DNA from: Tubulanus polymorphus
Taxonomy: Eukaryota; Nemertea; Palaeonemertea; Tubulaniformes; Tubulanidae
Reading direction: 5' to 3'
Length of the DNA: 60,000 nt
Assembly: GCF_964204645.1 (NCBI RefSeq)
Contig: NC_134025.1
Location: forward strand, 19,748,001 to 19,808,000
Positions 43,906 to 54,556 of this stretch are shown here, in pieces. The position numbers were made by a program, and so were the translations under genes. Each line of letters starts with the position of its first letter. Within the stretch, counting starts at the first letter, position 1. The notes under the pieces are model-generated. The model was not told where the DNA came from and made no database searches. It was given only the letters and a program-made list of their open reading frames with translations.

Positions 43906-44350
43906 GATTTTGTAAAATTGACAATAGACCATCGGCAGCATTATGTTTGATCTTTTATGTGTTAACCCATCTGCTTAATTCAGCTTTTTGATTGTGGTGA
44001 CTTTCAAAAATCAATTAGATAGGCTGACAAAGAAACGTAATCACCTTTTATTAATGGAAGTACCACAGAGTGTACCATATGGCGCTACTGTCCAGTTAGA
44101 AAATATAATGTGGATCGGGAAGACAACTGTAAGACATTTTCCATCACGGTTTGAATTTTACATTACGTTAAGTACAAATGTGTATCATGTTTATTTTGTC
44201 GTGTTTCGATCAATGGCCATGAAAAGAACTTGGTTTCAACTTAAAGGGGAACTGCCGTCAAAAAATAATAATTGGCCATTCATTTCTACTCTTGTTGTTG
44301 TTTAGCATATTGCGAGTTGAAATGTCCAATTCTTCCTAATTAACTTGTAT

Positions 44351-44680
44351 ACAATGATTTTTAGGCCAGCCGTAGGCTGAGCCTATCACTATACAAATGG
44401 AGCGAATATACGTGACATGGTTTCCAGATGAAAGACTGTTTTGCTTGCCGAGTGAGGGCATATTCGAACAATTCATGTATTCAAGCGTAAATAATTCTCG
44501 AAATTCTACGTAGCATAATTTTGAAATAGGGCTTCATTAAAATGTTTTTAACATTTTTCACGAAAATGAAATCAGAAAAATTTCAATTTTCATCAGCCAA
44601 TCAGGAAGTAGAGTCTTCTCTGTGATTGGGTTATCTGAAAATATCAGGGGCTGTTCACGTGATTGTTAACCAGCATTGTG
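44351..44680 (+). repeat. Dispersed repeat family R1, copy 2
   Basis: Begins TTTTTAGGCCAGCCGTAGGC; colinear with 1553-1720 and 46010-46330, continuing through ATCAGCCAATCAGGAAGTAG and GTTCACGTGA. Confidence 0.65.
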
Positions 44681-45639
44681 GATTTTCCGTAGTATGGATT
44701 ACCCTAGCGGCGATACGATTCAGGCATGCGATTCAATAAGCACTAATGTTGAAAGTAATCAATTCTCGAAATTATCGTTATTATTCGTACATATTTCAAC
44801 CATAGCGATTGCCGGTCAATAAATTAATTGCATTTGATCGTTAGAATTATAAATCAAATTCTATTTATGATGTGTTTACTTATACCCGATTATGGATCCT
44901 ATGAATACAATACAACTTTATTGAAACAAAACATTTCCCCAGTTGGGGGAGCCGCGGATATCTACCGGAAGTGCAAATTTGGAGTGGTCCGGCGTCCTCG
45001 ATAATCGACGTTCTCCCTTTGAATTTTGGATTGATATTGAAATCCGGTTAGTGGATTGTGAAAACCCATTGCATGATACTTGTGTCCTTTATTTAAAGAA
45101 AAGCGTCGGGGCCAGGAGCTGCCGCGAGTCAAGTAGCGAAATAGCTTAGGCCTACATCGTGTTCTCTAGCGGTCCTCTTTTATCGAGATGACGCAATTTA
45201 CCTGCTCTTCGTGTGATGTTTTGGCGTCATCCTTATTACCCGGGATGATGCAATTTTTTGACGATGACCCAAGTTGACATAAAATTTGGTCCTTAATTTC
45301 ATTAATAATCAATTGATTTGTGAATATTATGCATCAATGTGTTCAGTAAGGAATTTGCATTCATAAATAAATCATGAATTCGCATGAATTTGTTGGATTT
45401 ATGCAGGCAAATTGATATTCTAAAATGCTGATGGTCTTTGCTAAATGAAGTGGGTTGCTTCAGTAACCCATAGCATTTTGAAATGCTTTTGCTCCAGGTC
45501 TGATTTTCCAAATTTCGAGGCCAAAAAATCCTTGCGAACATAATTATTGACAATAAGTATGTTCGCAAAATTTTTTGTTCTAAGTGGCGGTCGTAAATTC
45601 TATATTTTCAACGGTTTTATAATGAATTTAGGATTATGG

Positions 45640-45960
45640 TCTAGAGAGGAGAGGATTAGCGTCAAGAGGGTGAGAAATGGGTCCAGAGGGTTAGGGTAAG
45701 GGTCCGTTTTACCCCCTAGGGATAGGATTAGGGTAAGGTGAGGCTATATTTAGTTAAAATGTACGACCGGTTTCCAACGAGCTCGGTGGTCTAGTGGTAT
45801 TATGCTGCGCTAGTAATTAACTGGCCCGGGTTCGAGTCTCGCTCTATCCGCTCTATTTTCTCTAACTCGATTCTCCACACTTGCCTTGAATTTTCGCGCA
45901 CCCTAGTGCGCATGCGAAATGTGAATTAGCCAATCAGAATAAAACGTCATAAAAATAGCC
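45640..45960 (+). repeat. tRNA-headed (SINE-like) repeat with telomere-like flank, copy 2
   Basis: G-rich tract (GAGGGTTAGGGTAAGGGTCC, 45686 onward), then GCTCGGTGGTCTAGTGGTAT (A-box-like), CCCGGGTTCGAGTCTC (B-box-like) about 40 nt on, then a tail CTCCACACTTGCCTTGAATT shared with the reverse copy at 2500-2835. The arms of a cloverleaf acceptor stem do not pair beyond GAGC/GCTC. Confidence 0.6.
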
Positions 45961-46009
45961 TGAGCGTTTTTTGTTTCTGAGTGCAAATTCCTCACTGAAC
46001 ACATTTATT

Positions 46010-46330
46010 AGGCCAGCCAAGACTGAGCCTATTACTATACAAATGGAGTGAATTTAAATGACTTGGTTTCCAGAGCAAAGGCTCTTCGAATGTGCAACTG
46101 GGCATATATTCATACAGATCATTCATTAAAGCATTATCCATTCTCCAAACTCTACGTAGCTGAATTTTGAAAGAGGGCCTTGTTGAAATTTATATGAGCT
46201 TTTTCACGAATATCTGATGGCAAAAATATTGGTTTTGAAAGCAAAGACTCCTCTATGATTGGCTTAGCCGCAGAAATCAGCAGGTGTTCACGTGAACCCG
46301 CGGTATCGTCTACCGTTTTACTTCCGGGTT
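46010..46330 (+). repeat. Dispersed repeat family R1, copy 3
   Basis: Starts TTAGGCCAGCC and keeps CAAATGGAGTGAATTTAAAT and GTGCAACTGGGCATATATTC as in copy 1. It directly follows the tRNA-headed repeat. Confidence 0.65.
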
Positions 46331-46454
46331 TTATTTTAAGATCTAAAATTGTATTTCAAGATCGATTTCTGTGAAAGCTTTTAGTTGATTTGGTTTTTGG
46401 GAGGAATATTTTTATTAGCACTACAGATAATATCATTGACCATTGTGCAAAGTT

Positions 46455-46800
46455 CGGGAAAAATTGCTTTTTCTCAAATCGGATAGATGACCTTGATATG
46501 CTAATTAGCCAAGAGCTCAAACTACAAATTTAATCAAATTTTATTCTGCAAAAAAATATCAAATCCAATATAATTTTACTTCATGGAACAAATGAAAACA
46601 TCAAATTCAATTCAATTTTGTTTCATTGAGCAAATTTCTGAAAATTCAATTCTATTCCGCATTAAAATCAATAAGACCAAGGGAAAGGTTTATCTGAGGT
46701 ATTTGTTCCTGCCAGATCCAGTCGCTGTCTGTGCTACTATTGTATTCTACGATTGTATTGTGTAAATTATTAGATATTGACTCTGAACTGGGAGTGTATT
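46455..46800 (+). repeat. Intact copy of the repeat interrupted by gypsy element A
   Basis: GGGAAAAATTGCTTTTTCTC, then GATGACCTTGATATGCTAAT without interruption. This is the empty site for element A (target CCTTG at 46491-46495). Confidence 0.75.
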
Positions 46801-47251
46801 TTGATAAATTTAACCCGCAGAATGCATCATATATGAAAATGCATCATTTATGAAAAGCATAGTGCCCCTTGGGGCTCTTGAAATACTGTTATCAGCAGAA
46901 TTTACAGCAGATGACAGCCTCCAAATTCCAAAGTGAGGCATGCAAACACTGATGACGTATCCCGGCCCATCACACATTCCAGTGTGTACCATCATTGATA
47001 CCCAACACTGATCTCCTATAAATCAATTCAATCATCAGAATCTTAATCAAGCATGGATCAATTAAACAATGTGTGGTTAAACTTACTCCCAGTACTGTTC
47101 ACTAGGTGATTGTATATTACCAGTCGCGTTCGTACAGTTTTTTGTCAGTCCAGAAATAACATTACAATATGGCACTGAAAATAATTCCGATTAATCACAT
47201 ATTGTTAATTGAAAAATCCCAGGCGTAAATTAGATAATCAATAGGACTTAC

Positions 47252-47413
47252 TATCCCAGGCTTTACAGTCAGGAGTATTCCATGCATTGTTACAATCCAT
47301 CCATGGCAGTCATGACGTCAGAGATGCGACCAAATAATAGATAGCCCATGCTATAATTACATTGTAGTAAATAGCAACTAGTCCACTGATCATCGCCATA
47401 GCCCAACCTAAAC
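47252..47413 (-). pseudogene. SLC6-family transporter exon (TM3 region) with in-frame TGA
   Basis: Splice-bounded segment: TTACACTAG before and GTAAGT after. The minus frame reads LGWAMAMISGLVAIYYNVII, then AWAIYYLVASLTS, a TGA at 47312-47310, and LPWMDCNNAWNTPDCKAWD. This is the TM3 and following loop of sodium- and chloride-dependent neurotransmitter symporters, where a residue and not a stop stands between TS and LPW. The 162-nt exon is otherwise well kept. The TGA implies a pseudogene, a defective allele or a sequence error. The next exon upstream on this strand is at 49811-49679. Confidence 0.75.
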
Positions 47414-47429
47414 CTAGTGTAAGTAATAG

Positions 47430-49678
47430 ATAAACCTGGTTTATAAGAATGATTGTTTTATATGGAGGTATCCATTAATTGCCTTGTATATTAATGGTAT
47501 TGAGATATTTACTGCTTTCCACAGTCAAATTTCCAAACAGCGTAACAGTCTGCTGCTTCGTATCCATAAATCAGGAACTGAAGCTGGACGTATCAGCCCC
47601 ACTCCGCGCAGTTGCGCCATTGCGCGGGATTTACGCGAAGCAGCAGAACACAAACATGGCCACTCTCTCAATTTTCAATGATAGAAATTGTGTGTGCATT
47701 TCAATTATTTCGGCTGTTAGGGTTTTAAGGCACAATATAAGTTGATGATGTGATATGGCGATGTTAATTAATGATAATTCCGCAGTGAAGCTTGTCACGA
47801 ACGGTGCCGATTGAGTGTACAGCTGCCAAAAACACTGGAATGTGCGTAGTTCCGTAACTATTTGCAGTGAATTGCAGACGAAACATGAAGCCTTAACGGC
47901 CGTTTGAAAAAAAATTATACCAATCGCAATTGTAAAATAAAAATGAGATAGAACCTAAGTTAAAATTCTGGCCATTTCTAAAATGTTATTACTAATTTTT
48001 AGTCAGTGCGGAACGTTTAGTTTTCCAACAATAATGAGGGGTGGTAGGTAGTCATGCAATTCAAGTCATCATTTATTACACGTTACTTCCGTGTTGTTGA
48101 AAATCTCGCGAGTCCTGGACCAAACCCCAATGAACAATGTGATCTGTGTGCTGGCCACAAATGCACACAGATCACACTACACTACCCATTACACACTCCA
48201 GTACCCACAGCTTTCATATATCCATCCAAATATTTAGTGGCTTTCTTCCTGGATCTGTTCATGTTTGGTAAGAACATGTTTATTCATGTATTGAAACCTT
48301 TTAAACCCTATAACTGCTGCTCCCGAAATAGTCGGGAGCTGAATAAAACTCACTAGGAAGTGTCTTTACCTGGCGGATATAGATAGAATTTTATTTGTAG
48401 CAACGACACAAACTTTACTTCATGGTCGCATAGTTTTTATGGAAAGATTTTACAAGTTACGCTAAAAATGACTTAGAAATACTGGCTGTGAAAGGTTTAA
48501 CAAACAATTGTTATATAGGGTCTGAGTGCAAATCAGTGTTTCTGCATTACCACATAAAAACCCATGATTGTTAGAAACCCAGATATATTGTTACAAAACT
48601 AGCTAATTTTCTTTCTCTCTTGCCTTGAAATTTTTTTGTTTAATGAGATTTTTTTCAGAATCTTGTCTGGGAGTAGGTTTGCTCAAATTCTAATTCCTGA
48701 GTGGTGATTTGGCAGGAGATGGTACATTTTCAATATCCAAAGCAATGCCTAAAAATGCTCAGAATGCACGAAAATGAGACTTATTTTTTTCTTTCGGTGA
48801 CATATTCACCTAAGCTACTGGATCGTCACCCTAAAATCAATAAAAATTCCCTCACCCTTAAATCAATAAAAAGATGTCCGATCCTATACTTATGTATGTA
48901 AAATAAAAAAACCTTTATTCCAGTCTCTAAGCCAGGGATTGTTTCACGACTGATTTCTCGTTTGTCAAGAAGGTGACCAATGAATGATATTAAGTAGAAA
49001 AAACTGTGTGCATAGCCTTATATCTGCCAGTCCAAGTCATTCTTCAGTCCAAGTCATTCCGTATGCAGATGACTACATAACTTGCTCTGAACGGGCTTGA
49101 TCTTTCTAAACCATCATTGTGACTTGATTAGGCTATATCTTACTCCGAAATTTTAGTTGTAGTTGAGTTACATGCTCTATTTGTTATGGCTTCAGTTTCA
49201 TTAACTTTTATGAAGTAGTTTTAATTAATAAGGTTAAATCTTGAAATGACAGATGTGTAAATTTGATTCAATTTTAATCCAACCCCCTAAAAAATATATG
49301 ATTCAATATAATTTTATTTAGTATGAATCGTAGGAAAGAAATCGACCTGAAGGTGTTCCACTGTCATTGTTAGTTGAGAAATGCAAAAATATTCTCATCG
49401 GTTCCTCTGAAAATATTATCAGCCAATCTTTTGAGCACTCTTGTTATTCAATTCATAACATCAGTACCGAAGCTTCAAGGCCCATTGGCTTCCTGTTCAA
49501 AATTTTGTGGGGAAGGACCTCTAGACCGGGCTGTTGCTTTGCCCCTGAAGTTGCCAAACAGTTAGTTCAGCACAGCACCCCTTTTCTTAGCGGTTGCAAC
49601 AAATTTTATCGTACAGTTATTTTTTCCAAGGAGGAAATGCTTAAAACGTTAAACTCGTAGAATATTTATTGACTTTAC
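47430..49678. other. SLC6 intron region; no further exon recognised
   Basis: AT-rich with short chance frames. Two small perfect hairpins (GATCTGTGTG/CACACAGATC at 48141-48173; GCTCCCGA/TCGGGAGC at about 48319-48339, followed by AATAAA) but no gene. Confidence 0.4.
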
Positions 49679-49811
49679 CCTTTAAACAGTGGAGCTATTT
49701 TCCATACAGTGATCGGACCCTCCGAAGCAAACTGACCAAGAGCTAATTCCAGATAAAACAATGGAATTCCAACAAACGCCATCATGATCATGTATGGAAT
49801 TAGAAATGCAC
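49679..49811 (-). CDS. SLC6-family neurotransmitter:sodium symporter exon (TM2 region)
   Basis: The minus frame between TTTGATTTCAG and GTAAAG reads [20 protein letters not shown], then [25 protein letters not shown]. The end of unwound TM1, TM2 and the following loop of SLC6 carriers (GIPLF.LEL.LGQ, P...WK..P.FKG) are unmistakable. These plasma-membrane proteins take up amino acids, GABA, glycine or monoamines with Na+ and Cl-; the substrate cannot be told from this segment. The family junction after FKG is usually phase 1 (AAAG then GT). Here the donor is AAAGG then GTAAAG, one base longer, and would not join in frame to the next exon at 47413. With the TGA there, decay is likely. The TM1 exon was not found upstream. 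Confidence 0.8.
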
Positions 49812-50279
49812 CTGAAATCAAAATCAGAATCAAACGGTGAAATATAGCAAAGCAATGATAAAGGTTTTTCTGTGTCATGTGTATTCGAAATGAAGGGAAT
49901 TCTAAATTGAAATATTCCACTGTCGATATTTTGGACCTGATGTGGTCACTGGTTTCACTATGTCAGTGTATAATGTGATCCTGAAAATATGTGGTTATTA
50001 GAGGTTGCCAGAGATCCCTATGGATGAAATTGTGGAACATGGACTGGATATTGTTTGGTGGCGCTATCTTGTGGGAACTCCATCTTGAATATGTGTTAAA
50101 TTATGCCGGCTCGTAACCAAAAAACTTGCGCTACTATGAAGACAGGAAATACTTTTTGAATCTTTACTTGAAATGTAAGATAAATTCATTCATACATTTG
50201 AAGTTTTATTAGAATCTTGAAAATATCTTCTTATCTTCTTCTCTTCTTCTTTGGATACTCGGTAGACAGTCTTTGGTTA

Positions 50280-51960
50280 GACGTATTTCACCAAGGGTTG
50301 GTGGTTGCATGCGGGTACAAATTAATAGGTAGCGTGAGGGAGGCGCTCCCTAAATGACTCAATGATGCAGAGTCACGAATTGACTGGTCAAGTTTATTTT
50401 AGTCTGAAATAGTTCTTGGTATGAACGAGTTCTTCTGAGTTGCGGTATTGGTATGAGTTTGTTTGTAGCGTTATCTTAGCCCCGGTAAGAGAAGGTTATC
50501 TTCCAGTTGTACGGAGACGAGATCGTGGCGAATCTGGTATAGTAGTGTGAGACGTTGGCTTTTTCTGCGGTGGGCGAGCAGCTCCCAGTTAAGACGCTGT
50601 AGCATCAAGGTCACACTACATTGCCGCCAGTTGTTAACTACAAATCAGGCAGCTTTACTTTGGGTTTTCTCGATATCAGCTGCCGCTTTACTGTTTTCCG
50701 GTGGGTCCCAAATGTGGATTGCATATTCGAGATTTGAGCGACACGGAGCAAAGGATGCTAGTTATTTGAGTTTCGGCGGGCACGAGTGTCCTACTTATGA
50801 AGAAGGGCGATCGGCTAGCCTTAGCAACAGTTCTATTGATATGGTTAGTGGGTGACATATCATTGTTGATTATGACCCCAAGGTGCAGACTATTTGTTAC
50901 GGTACTTAGAAGTTCGCCACTAAGAGAGTAAAAATACGTGGTCTACTTCTGATTAGGACATGTGATAGTCATTGAATGGCACTTCTTCGGGTTGAATCGC
51001 ATTCCCCATTTTGTCACCCACTTTTCTAGCTTAGCTAGGTCTTCATGAAGGACTACGTGGTCCTGGAAGTTACCGATCGGTCTGTAAAGCAGCACGTCAT
51101 CTGCGAATAGTCGGATAGATGATGAGACTTCATCCCGAATGTCGTTAATGTAGCATAGGAAAAGAATCGGTCTGAGACACGTTCCCTGTGGAACGCCGGA
51201 CTCTACTGATGCTCTGGTAGACGTTTTGCCATTCACAACTACCCGTTGCATTTGGTTAGAGAGAAAGTTACCGATCCATTGGTGCATTTCACCTCGTACA
51301 CCGTAATGTTCGAGTTTAATGAGTAATTTCCAATGCGATACGACACCAAATGCTTTTGAAAAATCCAGTACTATTACATCCACTTGTTCGTTTTTGTTGG
51401 TGAAGCCAAGGATATGGGTAGTCGTAGAGACAAGCTGAGTTACACAGGAGCGCTCTAATCGGAAACCATGTTGGCGTATGGTCAGTACACTGTATCTATT
51501 CAAGTGTGACATTAAGTGCCTTACTACAATATGTTCTAGCAACTTGGAGCATACACAAGTCAACAATACAGGTCGGTAGTTGACAGGGTCACTCTTCTTG
51601 TCCTTCTTAAATATAGGAGCGATGTTTGCCTCTTTCCAGTCCGACGGGATATTTTCGGTTCTTAGAGACTGATTGAAAATAAATGTAAGTACAGGTGCTA
51701 GTTCCTGTGACAAACCACTTAACATTTGGTTGAGTATATTGTCAGGGCCACTGGCTTTCGTATCTTTCACTTGGCTAAATCGACTCCTTTTACTGTGATT
51801 CGAATGTTATTGATCGACTGTGTTGGTTCAGTTTCTAAGATTGGTATGTCATTTGGGTCATCCTTGTTGAATACGGAAAAATATGTGACATGTCAAATAA
51901 TCAAACCAAATTGCCCATTCGGTTTCCTGAATCACCTCACACAGTGCGCCGGTTCACTGT
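50280..51960 (-). mobile_element. 5'-truncated non-LTR retrotransposon (CR1/jockey-like ORF2)
   Basis: Spans an RT core and the downstream connector; the endonuclease is missing. Frameshifts occur near 51770 and after 50943. It lies between the SLC6 exon at 49.8 kb and the plus-strand gene at 54.5 kb, in the same orientation as SLC6. Confidence 0.75.
50943..51770 (-). pseudogene. Non-LTR reverse transcriptase domain
   Basis: A 275-codon frame with KASGPDNI (fingers), VDVIVLDFSKAFGVVSHWKL (motif A Asp), ASVESGVPQGTCLRPILF (motif B), IRLFADDVLLYR (catalytic FADD) and FNPKKCHSMTI. The layout is that of CR1/jockey-group ORF2 proteins. The 5' continuation (NDIPILETEPTQSINNIRIT) is in another frame at about 51900-51800. 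The 3' continuation (HLGVIINNDMSPTNHINRTV, later LEDNLLLPG and SFIPRTIS) runs to about 50390 through further frame breaks. Confidence 0.8.
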
Positions 51961-52016
51961 GTTAGTCATGTATAAAACACATTCTTGTGGCAAAAATATT
52001 AATATGTATTATATAT

Positions 52017-52694
52017 CAAGCCTGTAGCCAGGATTTTGAAAGGGGCGTTCTTAAATTATAAAAAAGGGCACTTTTGCATGTTTTGTATCCCAGGAAAGCG
52101 TGCATCGTATGCTTAAAAAACAGAATTATGTAGCTATTCCACAAACAATAAAACACAACTAATAAGTTTCAGTATAATCATTTGGAATGTAAGAATGAAG
52201 TTTATTCACCATTAATTTATGTAGTAAGTCAGGCCTGTACGCAGCTTCTCTTTTTGCTGGGTGCAAATTTAGAGAGGGCGGAACTTATTTGATTGCGTTG
52301 GATGGCGACCGCGAGTGCCGCAGACGCGATAAGCCCCACGAAAGTGGTTTAGGGGTCCTCCCCCAAGAAAATTTTATAGAATCACACATCTATAGAATCT
52401 CTGGAAAGTAATCAAAAAGAATACTATGATGAAAATGTTATTAAAGAAATATGAGAAAAGAGTTAATTCGTCAACTGTGTTACTGTGTGAGCCTAGTGTC
52501 AGCCTGATGTGTCTCTGTAAACATTATAAACAACGGACCTGCCAGCTTAGTCGCCGGTAGGATGCCTACACTGAACATCTCAAGTGGTGCCTCTGAACCT
52601 GTTACATAGGCTAAAAAAATTACCAAAATCATGAAGGGGATTTTCGAAAAAGGGGCGTTCGTTAGAACGGACGAACCCCCTGGCTACGGGCTTG
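52017..52694 (+). mobile_element. MITE with CAAGCC[T/C]GTAGCCAGG termini (678 bp)
   Basis: Left end CAAGCCTGTAGCCAGG and right end inverted CAAGCCCGTAGCCAGG, each followed inside by a GGGGCGTTC block. Flanks are TATATAT on both sides, an AT-rich and therefore weak target duplication. No transposase. The ends resemble hAT-type MITE ends common in invertebrates. Confidence 0.65.
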
Positions 52695-53039
52695 TATATA
52701 TAAGTTAGAAATATTAAGTTGATTTTGTTCCAAAAACCTTAATGATAAACCAAGGGAATAACAAAAGGGTTCTTTGGGAAGTAGGAGAAAACCCTAATGA
52801 TACAAACCTCCTCCATTCCTGTAGCACAGATAGGGGAATCTCCAAACACTGCATAAACCTACTGCATACCTGGTACATGACAATAAAAACTCTTAACTTT
52901 CCTCCCCAGTTTCCTCTTTCTATATCTTCTCCTTTTATTTCATCGTCATCAGTCGATGATTTCTGATTTTCCTATAAAAAGACGGAATTCTATAAATAAA
53001 GAAGATTCGTAGAGTAGCCGTGTTAATCGGGTTTAGAAT

Positions 53040-53205
53040 GAATAATGAGACGAGTAGTACTATATACGGTAGACCAGACTATTTATTTGACGAGCTTTTG
53101 CTACTAATGTATAGAAGCTTCATGAAGCTTCTATACATTAGTAACAAAAGCTTGTGCGTCAAATAAATAGTTTACCTGAATAGTACCACTCGTTTCATTA
53201 TTCAT
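53040..53205. mobile_element. Short foldback element, about 80-bp arms, no loop
   Basis: GAATAATGAGACGAGT (left) pairs with ACTCGTTTCATTATTC (right). The arms meet at an 18-bp perfect palindrome GAAGCTTCATGAAGCTTC (53114-53131). A few mismatches and one or two 1-3-base gaps lie along the arms. Confidence 0.75.
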
Positions 53206-53209
53206 AAAT

Positions 53210-54556
53210 AAAGAAATATATAATAAACAGAAATGTCAATTCAAATTGATGATTTAGATCTTAGGATTTTGGCTCGCTTTAGTCTGCCGAAATAGCAATA
53301 GGAGTCATACTGGATGCGATCAGAATCCTCATTGCATGTTCCTAAATACTGTTGATGCGGTCGATGATCATTAGAACAACAATTAAAAGTGATTAAATTA
53401 TTTCTGTGTTATATTGAATAATCGCTCAGTGTCAAACATTATTGTTATTCAATGCTGTATCAAAAAAAGGCATCAAATAGTGCATAAGCACTAGGCCTGT
53501 TCAAAACCCTCTCTCCCCCACACGTATTTGCTTGCATTTTCACTGAACCCCCCTGTTGTGTGTTCCTACTCATTGAAAGTTCCCTTACGTACAGCGTTAC
53601 GTACATTATTTTTACTTCACACTGCTAGGTGAGCCACTAGACCTTGATATTCTAATAATAGGGATAATGAAGTAAGGGGCATAAGTGGATGGTACTATAT
53701 TATTACCATTGATGAAATACACAGTTTGTGTTTTGAAGATAATATAAAACCTACTCTAGGAATAGAAAGAGTTTGAAATGCTTCCTCGAAAATGTTTATC
53801 CAATGTTTGGACTGTATTCAAATCGCCATTCAGGCTTAGATCCAAGGGGTGCTACCCTCACATTTTCAGTTGGCCCCGAAAATCATTCCTGTCAAAAATT
53901 TGGTACCACCTGAGGAGTTCGAAAGGCTGATATTGTATTAATGTGATTGGGTATATATAAAAGCGCAGCCCTGAAACTACTCACATTTTCTCTAGTATCA
54001 GCTGTGGTGGTATCCATGGTTCAGATATGAATTGAAATACCACTGAATCAGAAAAGATTTTGATTGACGACGAAATCAACCCAGAAATCAGAAAAACAAT
54101 GAGGAATGCATGTAGATTTTTCAAAATCAAATAATCAATACAAAAACCTGTTTTTAACCCTGTGGCATTCATTCAGTATTGTGATAAAGCTTCTGGTCGA
54201 ACACAAAATATTCTTTTCAAGAATTATGTTTAAAAACTGTTTATTCAGGGGCAGATCCAGGGGCTAACTTTAAAGAACTTGTCACATCCCAGAAGGGCAC
54301 TTCCATGTCCAAAAATGCAATAATAGGTGCATGAAGATATGGCAAGGGTTTTCTGCCTTCATTGTTCAGTGTACTGCATTAACAATGTTTATCTGCTCCT
54401 GTGCAATATTATATTTTCAACTGTTCTCTCTCCGATTTTGAAGAATTATCTGTTCTTGTTTGGTAATACAGAAATATGAATTCATCGTATTATAAGATTT
54501 TTATAATTTAGTCACCTTAATGCATGCTTATTTCTAATCCGAATTCCTTTTTATAG
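53210..54556. other. No gene recognised
   Basis: Probable promoter/5' side of the plus-strand gene. GTATATATAAAAGC at 53951 is TATA-like. On the minus strand an ATG at 54017 with a GTGAGT 32 nt later could be a first exon, but nothing supports it. Confidence 0.3.

Noticed and set aside
34890-43920. Longer imperfect target duplication around gypsy B (ATTTGTAACAAT against ATTTTGTAAAAT)
   Set aside because: LTR elements make 4-6-bp exact duplications and the bases touching the LTRs do not match; probably chance in AT-rich DNA.
45780-45852. Functional tRNA gene
   Set aside because: A- and B-box-like words are present but the acceptor stem does not pair and the unit is a dispersed repeat.
48319-48345. 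Hairpin followed by AATAAA as a histone-type or bacterial terminator
   Set aside because: The stem-loop GCTCCCGA/TCGGGAGC does not fit the histone consensus and no gene precedes it.
53985-54017. First coding exon of the SLC6 gene on the minus strand
   Set aside because: Only an ATG in fair context followed by GTGAGT; the eleven codons have no family signature.
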